Positions 17,386 to 26,801 of a stretch of 64,000 nucleotides of DNA are shown in pieces. The position numbers and the translations under genes are program-made. The notes under the pieces were generated by a model. It saw only the letters and a program-made list of their open reading frames with translations. It ran no database searches and had not been told where the DNA came from. Within the stretch, counting starts at the first letter, position 1; the number at the start of each line of letters is the position of its first letter. Source of the DNA: Ottowia thiooxydans DSM 14619 (lineage in GTDB: Bacteria; Pseudomonadota; Gammaproteobacteria; Burkholderiales; Burkholderiaceae_C); contig NZ_AUGX01000012.1 in assembly GCF_000422885.1 (NCBI RefSeq), positions 62,001 through 126,000 on the forward strand. Reading direction: 5' to 3'.

Positions 17386-20300
17386 ATGTTCCGTGTTTCC
17401 GCGAAAGCACTATCACCCAGATTCCTTGCCTTCAGCTTGGCTCTCATTTTTTTCGGCCCCGCACACTCAGCCGTCGGGGTCAATAAGAGCTTCGACCCCA
17501 TATCGACAGCGGTCAACGAACCCTCCACGCTGACGGTCTCTCTCTTCAACTCGAATACCGTCGCGGCAACCGGCGCTGCCATGGTCGATTCATTGCCTCC
17601 GGGCTTGTTGATCGCCAACCCACCCAACGCCAGTACAACGTGTGCGGGAGGGACGGTGACCGCTGTGGCAGGAAGTAACTCTGTTGCATTGAGCGGAGCC
17701 ACCGTACCGCCCTCGTCCACAGGGCCTGGAGTCTGCTCCTTCACTGTCAATGTAGTTGCGGCATCCGGCGGAACCTATCTCAACGAGATTCCCATAGGGG
17801 CACTCACCTCTTCTGAAGGCGCGAACGCACAGGCAGCAGATGCCAGTTTGACTGTCATGGGCGTCGTACCAGTCATAGGGAGCAAGGCGTTCTCGCCAAC
17901 TGTCGCGCATGGCAACGGCACAAGCACACTCACGATCACCTTGCGCAACAACAATACGATTGCACTCAACAACGTTGCGTTTACCGACAATTTGCCTACG
18001 CAACTGAGACTCGCAGCGCTGCCCAATCCCACCACCACTTGTGGTGCAGTGGTTACGGCCGTTGCCGATGCCACTTCAGTCTCCATGACAGGAGGCACGA
18101 TTGCACCTAATTCAAGTTGCACAGTCACGGTACAAGTGCGGCCTACCACCTCCAATACCTATCAAAGCGTTACGGCCACCAACACCATTCCACTGGCGGC
18201 CGTGACCACTGCTGAAGGCCCAGCTGCCAGCAATGACGCACCATTCAGCGCCAATGTCGCAGTTCAAACGGGAGCCCGCATCGTCAAGGGTTTCGCCGCC
18301 AGCCCGGTATTTCACGGCACCGCTTCCACGCTGACCATCACCATCCAGAACTTTAACGTCGGTGCGGCGATGCCGATCAATTTCACTGACACGCTACCGG
18401 CAGGTGTTGTGCCCACCGGTATTGCCAGCAACACTTGCGGTGGAACACCCAGTATTTCGGGCAGTGCAGTCTCACTGACGGGTGGCAGCGTGAACGCAGC
18501 GCCAGCAGGCTCCGGGTCTACCAACTGTGTGCTGACTGTGAACTACACCGCCAACAACCCTGGCGGGGCAGCCGTCACCAGCACCAACGGAGCAGCTCAG
18601 TTCAGCGGTGTGGATTTCGGCGTCGTAACACCCACCGTCGTGGCGGCCTCGGTGCTGATCAACCCCGTAGGGAACGTGTATGCCAGCAAGGTATTTTCCG
18701 GTACGCCAGTACAAACCGGCACCGTGACACTGACCATCACGTTGAGAAACGGCAGCGCCACGCCCGCCGGGATTACATCATTCTCCGACAATCTGAACAC
18801 CATGGGCGCCGGGATCAGCATAGGCATCACCCCACCCCCGAGCACCACCTGCGGAGGTACGCTAAACGCCACAGTGGGAGCTACCCTGATCTCCATGACC
18901 GGTGGCACCATACCGGCCGCGAGCACGTGCACCATCACAGTACCGGTGCGCATAGCAGGCAATGCCGCGCTGACCACTCGCACCAACACCATAGCCAACG
19001 GCGCGTTGGTAACCACATTGGGTAACACCACCTCGAGCGCTACCGCTGCCATCACCGTGGCCCGTGCCCTGACCGTCGCCAAGTCGTTCTCAGTCAGCCC
19101 GATCGCTTCCGGCCTGCAAAACTCTACTCTCACCATTACCTTGACTCGGGCTGCAGGCGCCACGGCGCTGACCAATCTCGCGTTCACTGATTTGCTTCCG
19201 ACAGCCCCCTACACCATGGTGGTGGCCGGTGCAGCTTCCACCACATGTGCGAGTGGCACCGTCACAGCACCTATGGGAGGTGGCAGCGTGAGCTTGAGTG
19301 GCGCCGTGCTGCCTGCGGGAGTGGGCGGTGCCCAGACTTCGTGCACTGTCACAGTGCCCGTCACGGCACCCGCGCTGTCCAATGGTTCTGCCACCAATAC
19401 ATTAGCGGTGGGCTCCGTCACTTCCAGCAACGAAACCGTCAGGAACGAGGCAGCTGCCTCAGCCGTCCTGGTTGCCAGGGATCCGTCGGTCAACCTGGCC
19501 AAGGGCTTCGACCCCACCATCGTGGCCATGGGCGGTGTGGCACAACTCGAGCTGCAAATTCTTAACAACAGCCTTGGCGCCATCAATCTGACTGGCGTTC
19601 GACTCACCGACACGCTGCCCAGCGGCATGGTGGTCGCTACACCACCCGCCGCCTCTTTCACCGGCGTTGGCTGTACGGCCGCAGCGGCAACGATCAGCGC
19701 TGTAGCGGGAAGCGGCACGGTCGCTCTGATAGGCGCCGGCGCGAGCATCACGGCTGGCAGCGTATGTACGCTCACTGTGAATGTTCGGGCCAACGATGCT
19801 GGCAACCTCATCAACAACATTCCAGCCGGCAGCCTCACCTCCAATCAGGGGCCGAGCAACCTAAACCCCGTGTCTGCAACATTGTCAGCCACTGGTAGCG
19901 GTGATCTGAGCGTAACCAAGACTAATGGTGTCTCGCAGGTCACAGCAGGCGGCACCACGGTCTATACCGTAGTCGTGCGAAACGCAGGCCCCAGCAGTGT
20001 GGCTGGCGCCCAGTTCACCGACACGCCCCCTGCCGGCATGACCTTCACCAGTTGGACATGTGTCCCTTCCGGAGGCGCATTGTGCCCCGCACCAAGTGGT
20101 AGCGGCCCCATATCAGGCCTGGTAACGCTTCCCGCCAGTGTGGGCACCGTCACTTTCACGGTCAACGCGCAAATCGCAAGTAGCGCAACGGGCACCATAA
20201 CCAACACAGCCACCGTTTTTCCTCCCAGCACGGTGGTAGACCCCAATCCCGCCAACAACACTGCCCCGGACACCGACACGGTGATCGTGGATTCGCGGCT

Positions 20301-23300
20301 GTCGATTACCAAGACCGACAACCGCACGACCTACGCGCCCGGGGACACGGGAACCTATGTCATCACCGTCAATAGTATCGGCCTCAGCGATTCGACGGGA
20401 ATCGCCGTCACAGACACGCTGCCTTCAGGCGTCACGTTGACTGGAACGCCCACTTGCACCCCTACAGGTTCAGCGATTTGCGGAACCATCTCGGGCGCAA
20501 CGGGTGGCAGTTCATTCGGAGCTACGGGGGCCAGCATTACGGCCGGGTCGGGCAATGCGCTGACCTATTCCCTGCCCGTTCGCTTTGCATCCACGCTGAG
20601 CACGAATCCCCTTGTCAACACCGCCTCTGCGACGCCCGCAGGAGGTAGCAGCGTCAGCGCCCAAGACAGCAACAGCTTTTTGCCCAGAGCCGACCTGGTG
20701 GTGACTAAAGCGGCCACGCAACCCACTGATGGCACTTACCTGCCCGGCCAGGCGCTCAACTACACCGTCACGGTGCAGAACAACGGCCCCAGCGATCTCG
20801 CAGGCGTCAACGTTTCCGACAACGTTCCAGCGAACGTCAACGTCAGCACATGGACCTGCGCTGGCAACGCAGGCGGCGCTTGCAACGGCGCTACGGTCAA
20901 CTCCAACGGCACCGGTAACAACATCAGCCTCGGCAACGTGACGCTGCCCGCTGGTTCTGCAATCGCCATCATCGTCACTGGCACGGCATCCCCATCTGCC
21001 TTGGGCGACATCGTCAATTCGGTCACTGCGACGCCACCAGCCACCACGAGCTGCACGACGGTCCCGTGCGAGAAATCCGCCACCGTCACCAATACCAATG
21101 CGGGAACCCCGCAACTGACGATCACAAAAGCAGCAACGCCCACGGCGTTTGCGGTGGGCCAGACCGGTTTCTACACGCTCCTGGTGAGCAATACAGGCAC
21201 GAGCATTACCAGCGGGACCATCACCGTGACCGACACGCTCCCACCAGGGATCACGGCGACCGGCCTACCCACTGGCACGGGCTGGGACTGCAGTACCAGC
21301 ACGACCACTGCCATCACTTGCACGCGGACAGCAGCATTGCTGTTCAGCACGTCTGCGCCAAGTATCTCAATCCCTGTGAGCATTGCTGCAGTAGTCAGCT
21401 CGCCTGCCACCAACACCGCTGTCGTCAGGGGCGGTGGAGACGCGCAATGCCCGGTCACCGGAACGCTTGCACCGCATTGCCAGGGCACCGTGGTCACCCC
21501 AGTGAACGCACCTAGTTTCAATGTTAGCAAGACGCTCCAGAACAGCGCCCTCGTGGCAGACGTTCCCAATGCGTATGTGATCACGGCCACCAACAACGGC
21601 CAAGCCGCTACTTTGGCTGGCTTTATCGATGACGTGGTCCCTTCTACGCTTGCTATTGGCACCCTCCCTGCAGGTTGCCTCAGCACGGGCGGGCAAGGGG
21701 TGCGCTGCGATGTGCCTGCTGGCGTACTCACCGGAGGGCAGGTCAGCTACACCTTGCCTGTCACGCCCTTGTCCAGCGCCGTAGGCCAAGCGGCCAACAA
21801 CACCGCAACCGTGACAGGTGGTGGCGATCCAGCCTGCCCCACCGGCACCAACTGCTCAGGCAACTCCAGCGGCACCATCACCGCCCCACAGTTGCTGATC
21901 ACCAAACGCGCTGAGCCCAGCACCTTGGTCGTAGGCCAAAGCGCGAACTACATTCTGACCATCTCCAACAACGGCGGCGCGGCAACCAATGCGGCCATCA
22001 CCGTCAGCGACGTGGTACCCACAGGCTTGACGCTTGGCAGCATGCCGTCCGGTTGCGGCGCCACCGGGCAAACCGTGAGTTGCACCATCAGTAGCCTCGC
22101 GATCAACGGCACGACCAGCTTTACCATCCCCGTGACGGCGCAGAACTCCATCAACGGTCAATCCATACAGAACACCGCCTCGGCTACAGGCGGAGGCGAT
22201 CCTGGCTGCCCCGTAGGGACACCACTCGCTTCACTGCCTGCCCGCTGCCAAGGCTCGGTCACGACCCCCATCAGTGCACCGCAGCTCACGCTGACCAAGA
22301 CTGCAAGCGATAACTTCGCGGTTGGCGTCGCGGGCAGCTACGTTTTGCGGGTTGAAAACACAGGAAGCGCTGCGACGGTGGGCGATATTTCCGTGATCGA
22401 CGTCATACCTGCCAGCTTGACCATCGGCACCCTGCCCTCCGGTTGCGTGCGCAGCGGTCAGCAGGTCACCTGCACCCAAACAGCTAGCCTGGCACAACGA
22501 GGAAGCGTCAGTTTCACCATTCCCGTGACGCCCACAGCTGCTGCAGCGCCAAGCGTGAGCAACACGGCCACGGTTCTGGGCGGAGGCGATCCGGTTTGCC
22601 CGAACGCGGTCAACTGCACCAGCACCGTGGTCAGAGACGTTAACGCACCGCAACTGCAGATCACGAACAGCGCTAACGGTCCATGGACCATTGGCCAAAC
22701 CGGCGCTGTGCTAACACTCACAGTGAACAACGTTGGGGCAGCAAGCACCACAGGCACCATGACGGTTCTCAACACCCTGCCAGCAGGGATCGTTCCTGGC
22801 TGGACAGGCACACAGACTTTCGGGAACTGGAGCTGTACAGCGGCTGGGCAGACCGTCAGCTGTACTTCCACTACCGCTTTGGCAAACGGGGCCACCAGCA
22901 GTATCCCCTTGCCAATGAGCATCACGGCTCCTTTGGCAACCGCAGCACCTAGCCAAGCGTCTGTGGCTGGTGGAGGAGATCCGTTCAACAACAGCGTCAC
23001 GCCGGCGCCTGGAAGTGCCTGCACCACGCTCGACCCGGCCGCCCCTGGACATTGCGCAGAGTTGCTCATTGCCGTACCCGCAGGCGCGAGCGTCACAGCC
23101 AGCAAAACGCTGGCACCGGGAACTGCGGTGCCCTTGACGCTGAACCAAACCGTCAGTTACGTGCTCACAGCCACCAACACGGGCGGCACCCCCGTCACCG
23201 GATACAGCATGAACGAAGTCGTACCGACCGGTACGCGTTGGGTATCAGTCAGTGGCGGCACCTCGGCTTGTGCTGCGGGCGCTACTGCTGGCACGCTCTG

Positions 23301-23661
23301 CAACATCAGCTTCCCTGTGGTTTCTGCAGGTGCCAGCGTTTCTGTGACGGTGACCTTCCAGGTGTTGGCGTCTGTGCCAGCAAGCCTGTCGCAGATCGTG
23401 AACGCTGCCACGGCACCTGCCAGCTGCACCGGAGCCACGTGTGAAGCACCACCCACCCCACCGAACTGCAGTGGATCCACCTGCACTCCGGCGGCACAGT
23501 GCACAGCAGGAGACCCGTTATGTGTGCGCACATCACTTACCGGGGGTGGGGGATCATCACGCGTGGAGCCTGTACCTTCGGTATCTGAGCTTGGTCTGAT
23601 GCTCATGAGTTTGCTGGTTGCCCTGATGGGCTGGGGTTCCAGAAGACGCATGAGCCGTTAA
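17386..23661 (+). CDS. giant DUF11-repeat surface protein with IPTL-CTERM-like tail, 2091 aa
   Basis: The protein has a Sec signal peptide (cleavage likely after FFGPAHSA). After it come about fifteen tandem Ig-like DUF11-type repeats of roughly 110-140 residues; each opens with a motif such as KSFDP, KAFSP, VTKTNG or ITKRAEP and contains TDTLP and usually a cysteine pair that could form a disulfide. The C-terminus, VPSVSELGLMLMSLLVAL followed by GWGSRRRMSR, matches the layout of IPTL-CTERM sorting signals (short motif, transmembrane helix, basic cluster), which are processed by a dedicated exosortase. An extracellular, adhesin-like structural role is inferred. AGGAG precedes the ATG by about ten bases. 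No exosortase gene is in the window. Confidence 0.88.
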   Translation: MFRVSAKALSPRFLAFSLALIFFGPAHSAVGVNKSFDPISTAVNEPSTLTVSLFNSNTVAATGAAMVDSLPPGLLIANPPNASTTCAGGTVTAVAGSNSVALSGATVPPSSTGPGVCSFTVNVVAASGGTYLNEIPIGALTSSEGANAQAADASLTVMGVVPVIGSKAFSPTVAHGNGTSTLTITLRNNNTIALNNVAFTDNLPTQLRLAALPNPTTTCGAVVTAVADATSVSMTGGTIAPNSSCTVTVQVRPTTSNTYQSVTATNTIPLAAVTTAEGPAASNDAPFSANVAVQTGARIVKGFAASPVFHGTASTLTITIQNFNVGAAMPINFTDTLPAGVVPTGIASNTCGGTPSISGSAVSLTGGSVNAAPAGSGSTNCVLTVNYTANNPGGAAVTSTNGAAQFSGVDFGVVTPTVVAASVLINPVGNVYASKVFSGTPVQTGTVTLTITLRNGSATPAGITSFSDNLNTMGAGISIGITPPPSTTCGGTLNATVGATLISMTGGTIPAASTCTITVPVRIAGNAALTTRTNTIANGALVTTLGNTTSSATAAITVARALTVAKSFSVSPIASGLQNSTLTITLTRAAGATALTNLAFTDLLPTAPYTMVVAGAASTTCASGTVTAPMGGGSVSLSGAVLPAGVGGAQTSCTVTVPVTAPALSNGSATNTLAVGSVTSSNETVRNEAAASAVLVARDPSVNLAKGFDPTIVAMGGVAQLELQILNNSLGAINLTGVRLTDTLPSGMVVATPPAASFTGVGCTAAAATISAVAGSGTVALIGAGASITAGSVCTLTVNVRANDAGNLINNIPAGSLTSNQGPSNLNPVSATLSATGSGDLSVTKTNGVSQVTAGGTTVYTVVVRNAGPSSVAGAQFTDTPPAGMTFTSWTCVPSGGALCPAPSGSGPISGLVTLPASVGTVTFTVNAQIASSATGTITNTATVFPPSTVVDPNPANNTAPDTDTVIVDSRLSITKTDNRTTYAPGDTGTYVITVNSIGLSDSTGIAVTDTLPSGVTLTGTPTCTPTGSAICGTISGATGGSSFGATGASITAGSGNALTYSLPVRFASTLSTNPLVNTASATPAGGSSVSAQDSNSFLPRADLVVTKAATQPTDGTYLPGQALNYTVTVQNNGPSDLAGVNVSDNVPANVNVSTWTCAGNAGGACNGATVNSNGTGNNISLGNVTLPAGSAIAIIVTGTASPSALGDIVNSVTATPPATTSCTTVPCEKSATVTNTNAGTPQLTITKAATPTAFAVGQTGFYTLLVSNTGTSITSGTITVTDTLPPGITATGLPTGTGWDCSTSTTTAITCTRTAALLFSTSAPSISIPVSIAAVVSSPATNTAVVRGGGDAQCPVTGTLAPHCQGTVVTPVNAPSFNVSKTLQNSALVADVPNAYVITATNNGQAATLAGFIDDVVPSTLAIGTLPAGCLSTGGQGVRCDVPAGVLTGGQVSYTLPVTPLSSAVGQAANNTATVTGGGDPACPTGTNCSGNSSGTITAPQLLITKRAEPSTLVVGQSANYILTISNNGGAATNAAITVSDVVPTGLTLGSMPSGCGATGQTVSCTISSLAINGTTSFTIPVTAQNSINGQSIQNTASATGGGDPGCPVGTPLASLPARCQGSVTTPISAPQLTLTKTASDNFAVGVAGSYVLRVENTGSAATVGDISVIDVIPASLTIGTLPSGCVRSGQQVTCTQTASLAQRGSVSFTIPVTPTAAAAPSVSNTATVLGGGDPVCPNAVNCTSTVVRDVNAPQLQITNSANGPWTIGQTGAVLTLTVNNVGAASTTGTMTVLNTLPAGIVPGWTGTQTFGNWSCTAAGQTVSCTSTTALANGATSSIPLPMSITAPLATAAPSQASVAGGGDPFNNSVTPAPGSACTTLDPAAPGHCAELLIAVPAGASVTASKTLAPGTAVPLTLNQTVSYVLTATNTGGTPVTGYSMNEVVPTGTRWVSVSGGTSACAAGATAGTLCNISFPVVSAGASVSVTVTFQVLASVPASLSQIVNAATAPASCTGATCEAPPTPPNCSGSTCTPAAQCTAGDPLCVRTSLTGGGGSSRVEPVPSVSELGLMLMSLLVALMGWGSRRRMSR

Positions 23662-23664
23662 CGA

Positions 23665-23729
23665 AAAAAGGCCTCTGCGGCCACGCTGCTCTGACTTAAC
23701 TGAGCTGCATTGGCCGCAGAGGCCTTTTT
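23665..23729. terminator. strong bidirectional terminator
   Basis: Nineteen-base arms (AAAAAGGCCTCTGCGGCCA and its complement at 23711-23729) around a 27-base loop lie between the converging DUF11 and RRM genes. A-runs and T-runs on the outer flanks allow termination in both directions. Confidence 0.9.
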
Positions 23730-23756
23730 CGCGCCCGATACTCGGGCGACTAAAAA

Positions 23757-24101
23757 TCAATAACGGTTACGACCGCCGCCAGCGCCGCCGCCGTAGCCGC
23801 CACCACCGCCACCACCGTAGCCGCCGCCGCCGGAGCGGTCGTTGCTACGTGGCTCCATTGGGCGAGCAACGTTCACGGTCACGGCACGGCCGTCAACGCT
23901 TTTGCCGTTCATGCCTTCGATGGCTGCACGAGCATCATCGTCGCTACCCATTTCAACGAATGCAAAGCCTTTAGAGCGGCCAGTGTCGCGCTCCATGATG
24001 ACTTTGGCAGAGTTGACAGTACCAAAAGACGAAAACGCCTGTTGCAGGTCTTCGTCACGGGTGTTGTAGGAAAGGTTACCGACGTAAAGTTTGTTGTTCA
24101 T
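23757..24101 (-). CDS. RRM-domain RNA-binding protein with glycine-rich tail
   Basis: A single RNA recognition motif of about 80 residues: the RNP2 motif LYVGNL at the N-terminus and the RNP1 motif KGFAFVEM. It is followed by a Gly/Tyr/Arg-rich disordered tail, the architecture of cyanobacterial Rbp and cold-inducible glycine-rich RNA-binding proteins. It binds single-stranded RNA and probably acts as an RNA chaperone in the cytoplasm. A GAGGA ribosome-binding site precedes the ATG. It is the last gene of a unit with an IF-1 paralogue and a small unknown protein, which supports a cold- or stress-related role (inferred). Confidence 0.93.
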   Translation of the reverse strand: MNNKLYVGNLSYNTRDEDLQQAFSSFGTVNSAKVIMERDTGRSKGFAFVEMGSDDDARAAIEGMNGKSVDGRAVTVNVARPMEPRSNDRSGGGGYGGGGGGGYGGGAGGGRNRY

Positions 24102-24158
24102 AAAAGTCCTCGGGAAAAATCTAGGTTGAAAGGATTGCTAAAAATGGGGCAATGAAGA

Positions 24159-24428
24159 TCAGCGGCGCGGCCCGGCCGGCCGAGAATTGCTCGAAGAGTT
24201 ATTTCTCGGCTCAAGATGGCGGAAGGTAAGGCGTCCCTTATTCAGGTCGTAAGGCGACATTTCGAGGGATACACGATCGCCCGCCAGCACGCGGATGCGG
24301 TGCTTGCGCATTTTCCCGCCTGCATAGCAGACGAGTGTGTGACCGTTTTCCAGCGTAACGCGAAAACGCGAATCCGGCAGAACCTCGTCTACCTTCCCTT
24401 GCATCTCGATGAGTTCTTCTTTGGCCAT
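24159..24428 (-). CDS. infA: translation initiation factor IF-1
   Basis: IF-1 is a small OB-fold protein that binds the 30S A site during initiation. The family blocks are complete: [38 protein letters not shown] and [14 protein letters not shown]. At 89 residues it is longer than the usual 72 because of a Ser/Asn/Arg-rich C-terminal tail. Location outside a ribosomal protein operon, next to an RRM gene, suggests it is a second, specialised copy; the other copy would be elsewhere on the chromosome. AAAAGGA precedes the start. Confidence 0.95.
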   Translation of the reverse strand: MAKEELIEMQGKVDEVLPDSRFRVTLENGHTLVCYAGGKMRKHRIRVLAGDRVSLEMSPYDLNKGRLTFRHLEPRNNSSSNSRPAGPRR

Positions 24429-24465
24429 TAATGTCCTTTTAAAATTGGGGAATGGAGAAGGCGGT

Positions 24466-24681
24466 TCAGCCGATTTGCTGGTTCAGCAGCATGCTGCGGG
24501 CTTGGGCCATTGCATAGACTTGGGCACCGCTATCACTGCAAAACTGCGGAATGAAACGAAAAATCCGATCATGCATGCCACGACGGATCGATACCGACGC
24601 CTGGTAAAGACCAGAATCTGTGCGACGGGTAATCGGCGTGACAAGGTACCGCCCAATACTGTGGGCTGTTGTGGTAACCAT
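24466..24681 (-). CDS. small conserved-looking protein of unknown function, 71 aa
   Basis: The product begins [19 protein letters not shown] and is moderately basic, with a central [16 protein letters not shown] segment and no hydrophobic helix, cysteine motif or known domain. It lies 37 bp upstream of infA and is very probably co-transcribed with it and the RRM gene. No strong Shine-Dalgarno is visible before the ATG. The compact composition and position argue for a real gene, probably cytoplasmic and linked to RNA or translation stress; no function can be assigned. Confidence 0.6.
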   Translation of the reverse strand: MVTTTAHSIGRYLVTPITRRTDSGLYQASVSIRRGMHDRIFRFIPQFCSDSGAQVYAMAQARSMLLNQQIG

Positions 24682-24961
24682 TTAACTTTCTAATAAGGAG
24701 CCCGACGCGTGCACAGCGGTTCTTGAGAACCCGGGCCGAAAGGCGCTTGCTGTGGGTCAGGAGGGATCGATCCGTAGACGTTTCTACGAAACGAGTGAAG
24801 CTCGCCAAAAGCGGGGGATGACGGTCTTTGGCTTGGGGATGAATCACCAAGCGACAGAAGCAAGGGCTTCCGTAAGGTCAAACACTGACCCAAGGCAGCG
24901 AACACGCCTTAGGTCGATGATGAAGTATATCCCGATTAAAGGTTTCGTGCACGGTTGTCAA
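24682..24961 (-). promoter_or_regulatory. long leader and candidate promoter of the small protein-infA-RRM unit
   Basis: On the minus strand TTGACA (24956-24961, overlapping the hmuV stop codon) is followed 15 bases later by TTTAAT (24935-24940) and further on by TATACT (24924-24929). A start here would give an untranslated leader of about 230-250 nt, long like those of cold-shock mRNAs. Spacing is not ideal for either -10 box, so the exact promoter is uncertain. No gene was found in the leader. Confidence 0.4.
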
Positions 24962-25752
24962 CGAGACGCAGGTTCGAAAAGGTACTGTAACAAGCCCTGA
25001 GCGTTGTTTACTGGCGTACAAACAACACCCCAGATGTGTGCCATTCGCTCCGGAGTGAGCACTTCGGCTACCGGGCCGAACCCGGCGACCTCTCCATTCG
25101 CCAGAAGGAGGGCATCGTCAGCATACCTCAGCGCCAAGTTGAGATCATGCAGAACGGCGATGACGCCAATCCCGTCCTCCCGAGCCCGATCCTGTAATAA
25201 CCCCAACGCCTGGTGCTGGTGCGACAGATCCAGGGCGGCAGTGGGCTCGTCCAATAACAGCCAACGTGCCGCGCCATCAGGCCTAGGAGACCAGACCTGG
25301 GTCAGGGCACGGGCAAGATGCACTCGCGCTTTTTCACCGCCGGATAGCGTATTGAAAATCCGCGGAGCCAGTGAAGCCACATCAGTCGCCTCGAGAGCCT
25401 TCGAAACAATCCCCGCCTCGTTGGCGTCAGGATGTTGGCGGTGGGGGTAGCGGCCCAACTCCACCACTTCGCGTACCGTGAAATCGAAAGCCACCGCACT
25501 TTCCTGCGGCATCACCGCACGTCGCAAGGCTAGCGTGCGCGCGGACATCGATGCCAACGGTTGGCCATCAAGCAGTACTTTTCCGGCCTCGGGCCGGCGC
25601 TGTGCCGACAACAATGAAAGAAGCGTGGATTTTCCGGCGCCGTTCGGCCCCAGAATGACGGTGAATCGCCCTGGGTGGAGCGTAGCCGAGGCCCCTTCCA
25701 GCAAAGTACGGCCATTCAGACTTACCCGGGCATCAATACACTGCAGTGTCAT
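24958..25752 (-). CDS. hmuV: heme ABC transporter ATP-binding protein HmuV
   Basis: The ATPase powers heme import across the inner membrane. It has the Walker A motif GPNGAGKST, signature LSGGEKARVHLARAL (Lys-Ala where Gln-Arg is commoner), Walker B WLLLDEPTAALD and the switch histidine in AVLHDLNLAL. Length (264 aa) is normal for HmuV. It overlaps the permease gene by four bases and is the last gene of the heme operon. A short insertion between signature and Walker B (SPRPDGAARW) is a variable-loop feature. Confidence 0.93.
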   Translation of the reverse strand: MTLQCIDARVSLNGRTLLEGASATLHPGRFTVILGPNGAGKSTLLSLLSAQRRPEAGKVLLDGQPLASMSARTLALRRAVMPQESAVAFDFTVREVVELGRYPHRQHPDANEAGIVSKALEATDVASLAPRIFNTLSGGEKARVHLARALTQVWSPRPDGAARWLLLDEPTAALDLSHQHQALGLLQDRAREDGIGVIAVLHDLNLALRYADDALLLANGEVAGFGPVAEVLTPERMAHIWGVVCTPVNNAQGLLQYLFEPASR

Positions 25753-26801
25753 ACCCGCCCCCTGAACCGACGCAGCATCAATAGGAACATGGGTCCACCA
25801 ATGAAGGCTGTGAGGACACCCAGAGGCATTTCGGCCGGTTGCACTATTGTGCGAGCCACAGCATCGGCTGCCAATACAAGCGCCGCGCCCAGCAACGCGG
25901 ACCCGGGCAAGACCACACGGTGATCAGGCCCAGCCATCAGACGCACCCAATGCGGCGCAATCAGCCCAACGAAGCTGATGATGCCCGTCGTGGCGGTCAC
26001 GGCTCCTACTGCCAACGCGGTGATAACCACCACCGCCCGTTTGGTACGTTCTACATTGACTCCCAGCAACTCCGCCTGCGCCTCACCCAGTGCGATGGCG
26101 TTGAGTGGCCGAGCCAACGCCATAGCCGCTGCGCAGGACGCCGCCACCACTGCAGCGACCAGCGCCACCGCGCTCCATCGCGCGCCGCCCAGGCTCCCCA
26201 GCAACCAAAATTGAATATTGCGCAATTGCTCGTCTGTGGCAACGAAGTTGAGATACCCCAGCCCCGCTCCAGCCAAAGCATTCACGGCCACACCCGCCAG
26301 CAGCATGACCCCAATGTGGGTACCTGAAGGCCCTTGCGCGAAAAGGTAAATGCATAACGTGACCAGGAGGCCACCAATGAAGGCCGCGAGCATCAGGGTC
26401 CAGCTACCTAGCGAATGCGGAAGCTCAGGAAACCATTTCTGGCCCAGCACGATAGCCACCCCTGCGGCCAGTGCGGCGCCACTGCTGATGCCAATAAGCC
26501 CTGGGTCTGCAAGAGGATTGCGAAACATCCCCTGCATCAGTGCCCCGGCCATAGCCAAGCCCGCACCCGCTGCCACAGCCAACACCAGACGCGGCAGGCG
26601 GATATTAAGAAACACCAGGTGCTCTGGCGAATCTGTAATGCTGCCAGACAGAGCCTCACCGAGCAGCCGCAGCAGCTGCGCGGGCGAGATGTGATAGGCC
26701 CCACTTGCACTGCCCGCCAGGAAGGCCAACGCGACCAGCAGCAACCCCAGCGTCAGTGCGCTGCGAGGCGCCAGCCTTGCTGGCGAAACCAGGCCACTCA
26801 C
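25749..26801 (-). CDS. hmuU: heme ABC transporter permease HmuU (FecCD family)
   Basis: A 350-residue FecCD/BtuC-type permease with nine or ten predicted transmembrane helices. Family blocks include RLPRLVLAVAAGAGLAMAGALMQG near the N-terminus and GIISFVGLIAPHWVRLMAG in the C-terminal half. It forms the heme channel of the inner membrane, working with HmuV (ATPase) and HmuT (binding protein). It overlaps both neighbours by four bases, indicating tight translational coupling. Confidence 0.93.
   Translation of the reverse strand: MSGLVSPARLAPRSALTLGLLLVALAFLAGSASGAYHISPAQLLRLLGEALSGSITDSPEHLVFLNIRLPRLVLAVAAGAGLAMAGALMQGMFRNPLADPGLIGISSGAALAAGVAIVLGQKWFPELPHSLGSWTLMLAAFIGGLLVTLCIYLFAQGPSGTHIGVMLLAGVAVNALAGAGLGYLNFVATDEQLRNIQFWLLGSLGGARWSAVALVAAVVAASCAAAMALARPLNAIALGEAQAELLGVNVERTKRAVVVITALAVGAVTATTGIISFVGLIAPHWVRLMAGPDHRVVLPGSALLGAALVLAADAVARTIVQPAEMPLGVLTAFIGGPMFLLMLRRFRGRV

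Noticed and set aside
17590-23651. Many minus-strand open frames opposite the DUF11 gene
   Set aside because: They are rich in Val/Pro/Ala as expected from the complement of Thr/Gly/Asn-rich repeats and show no independent gene signals.
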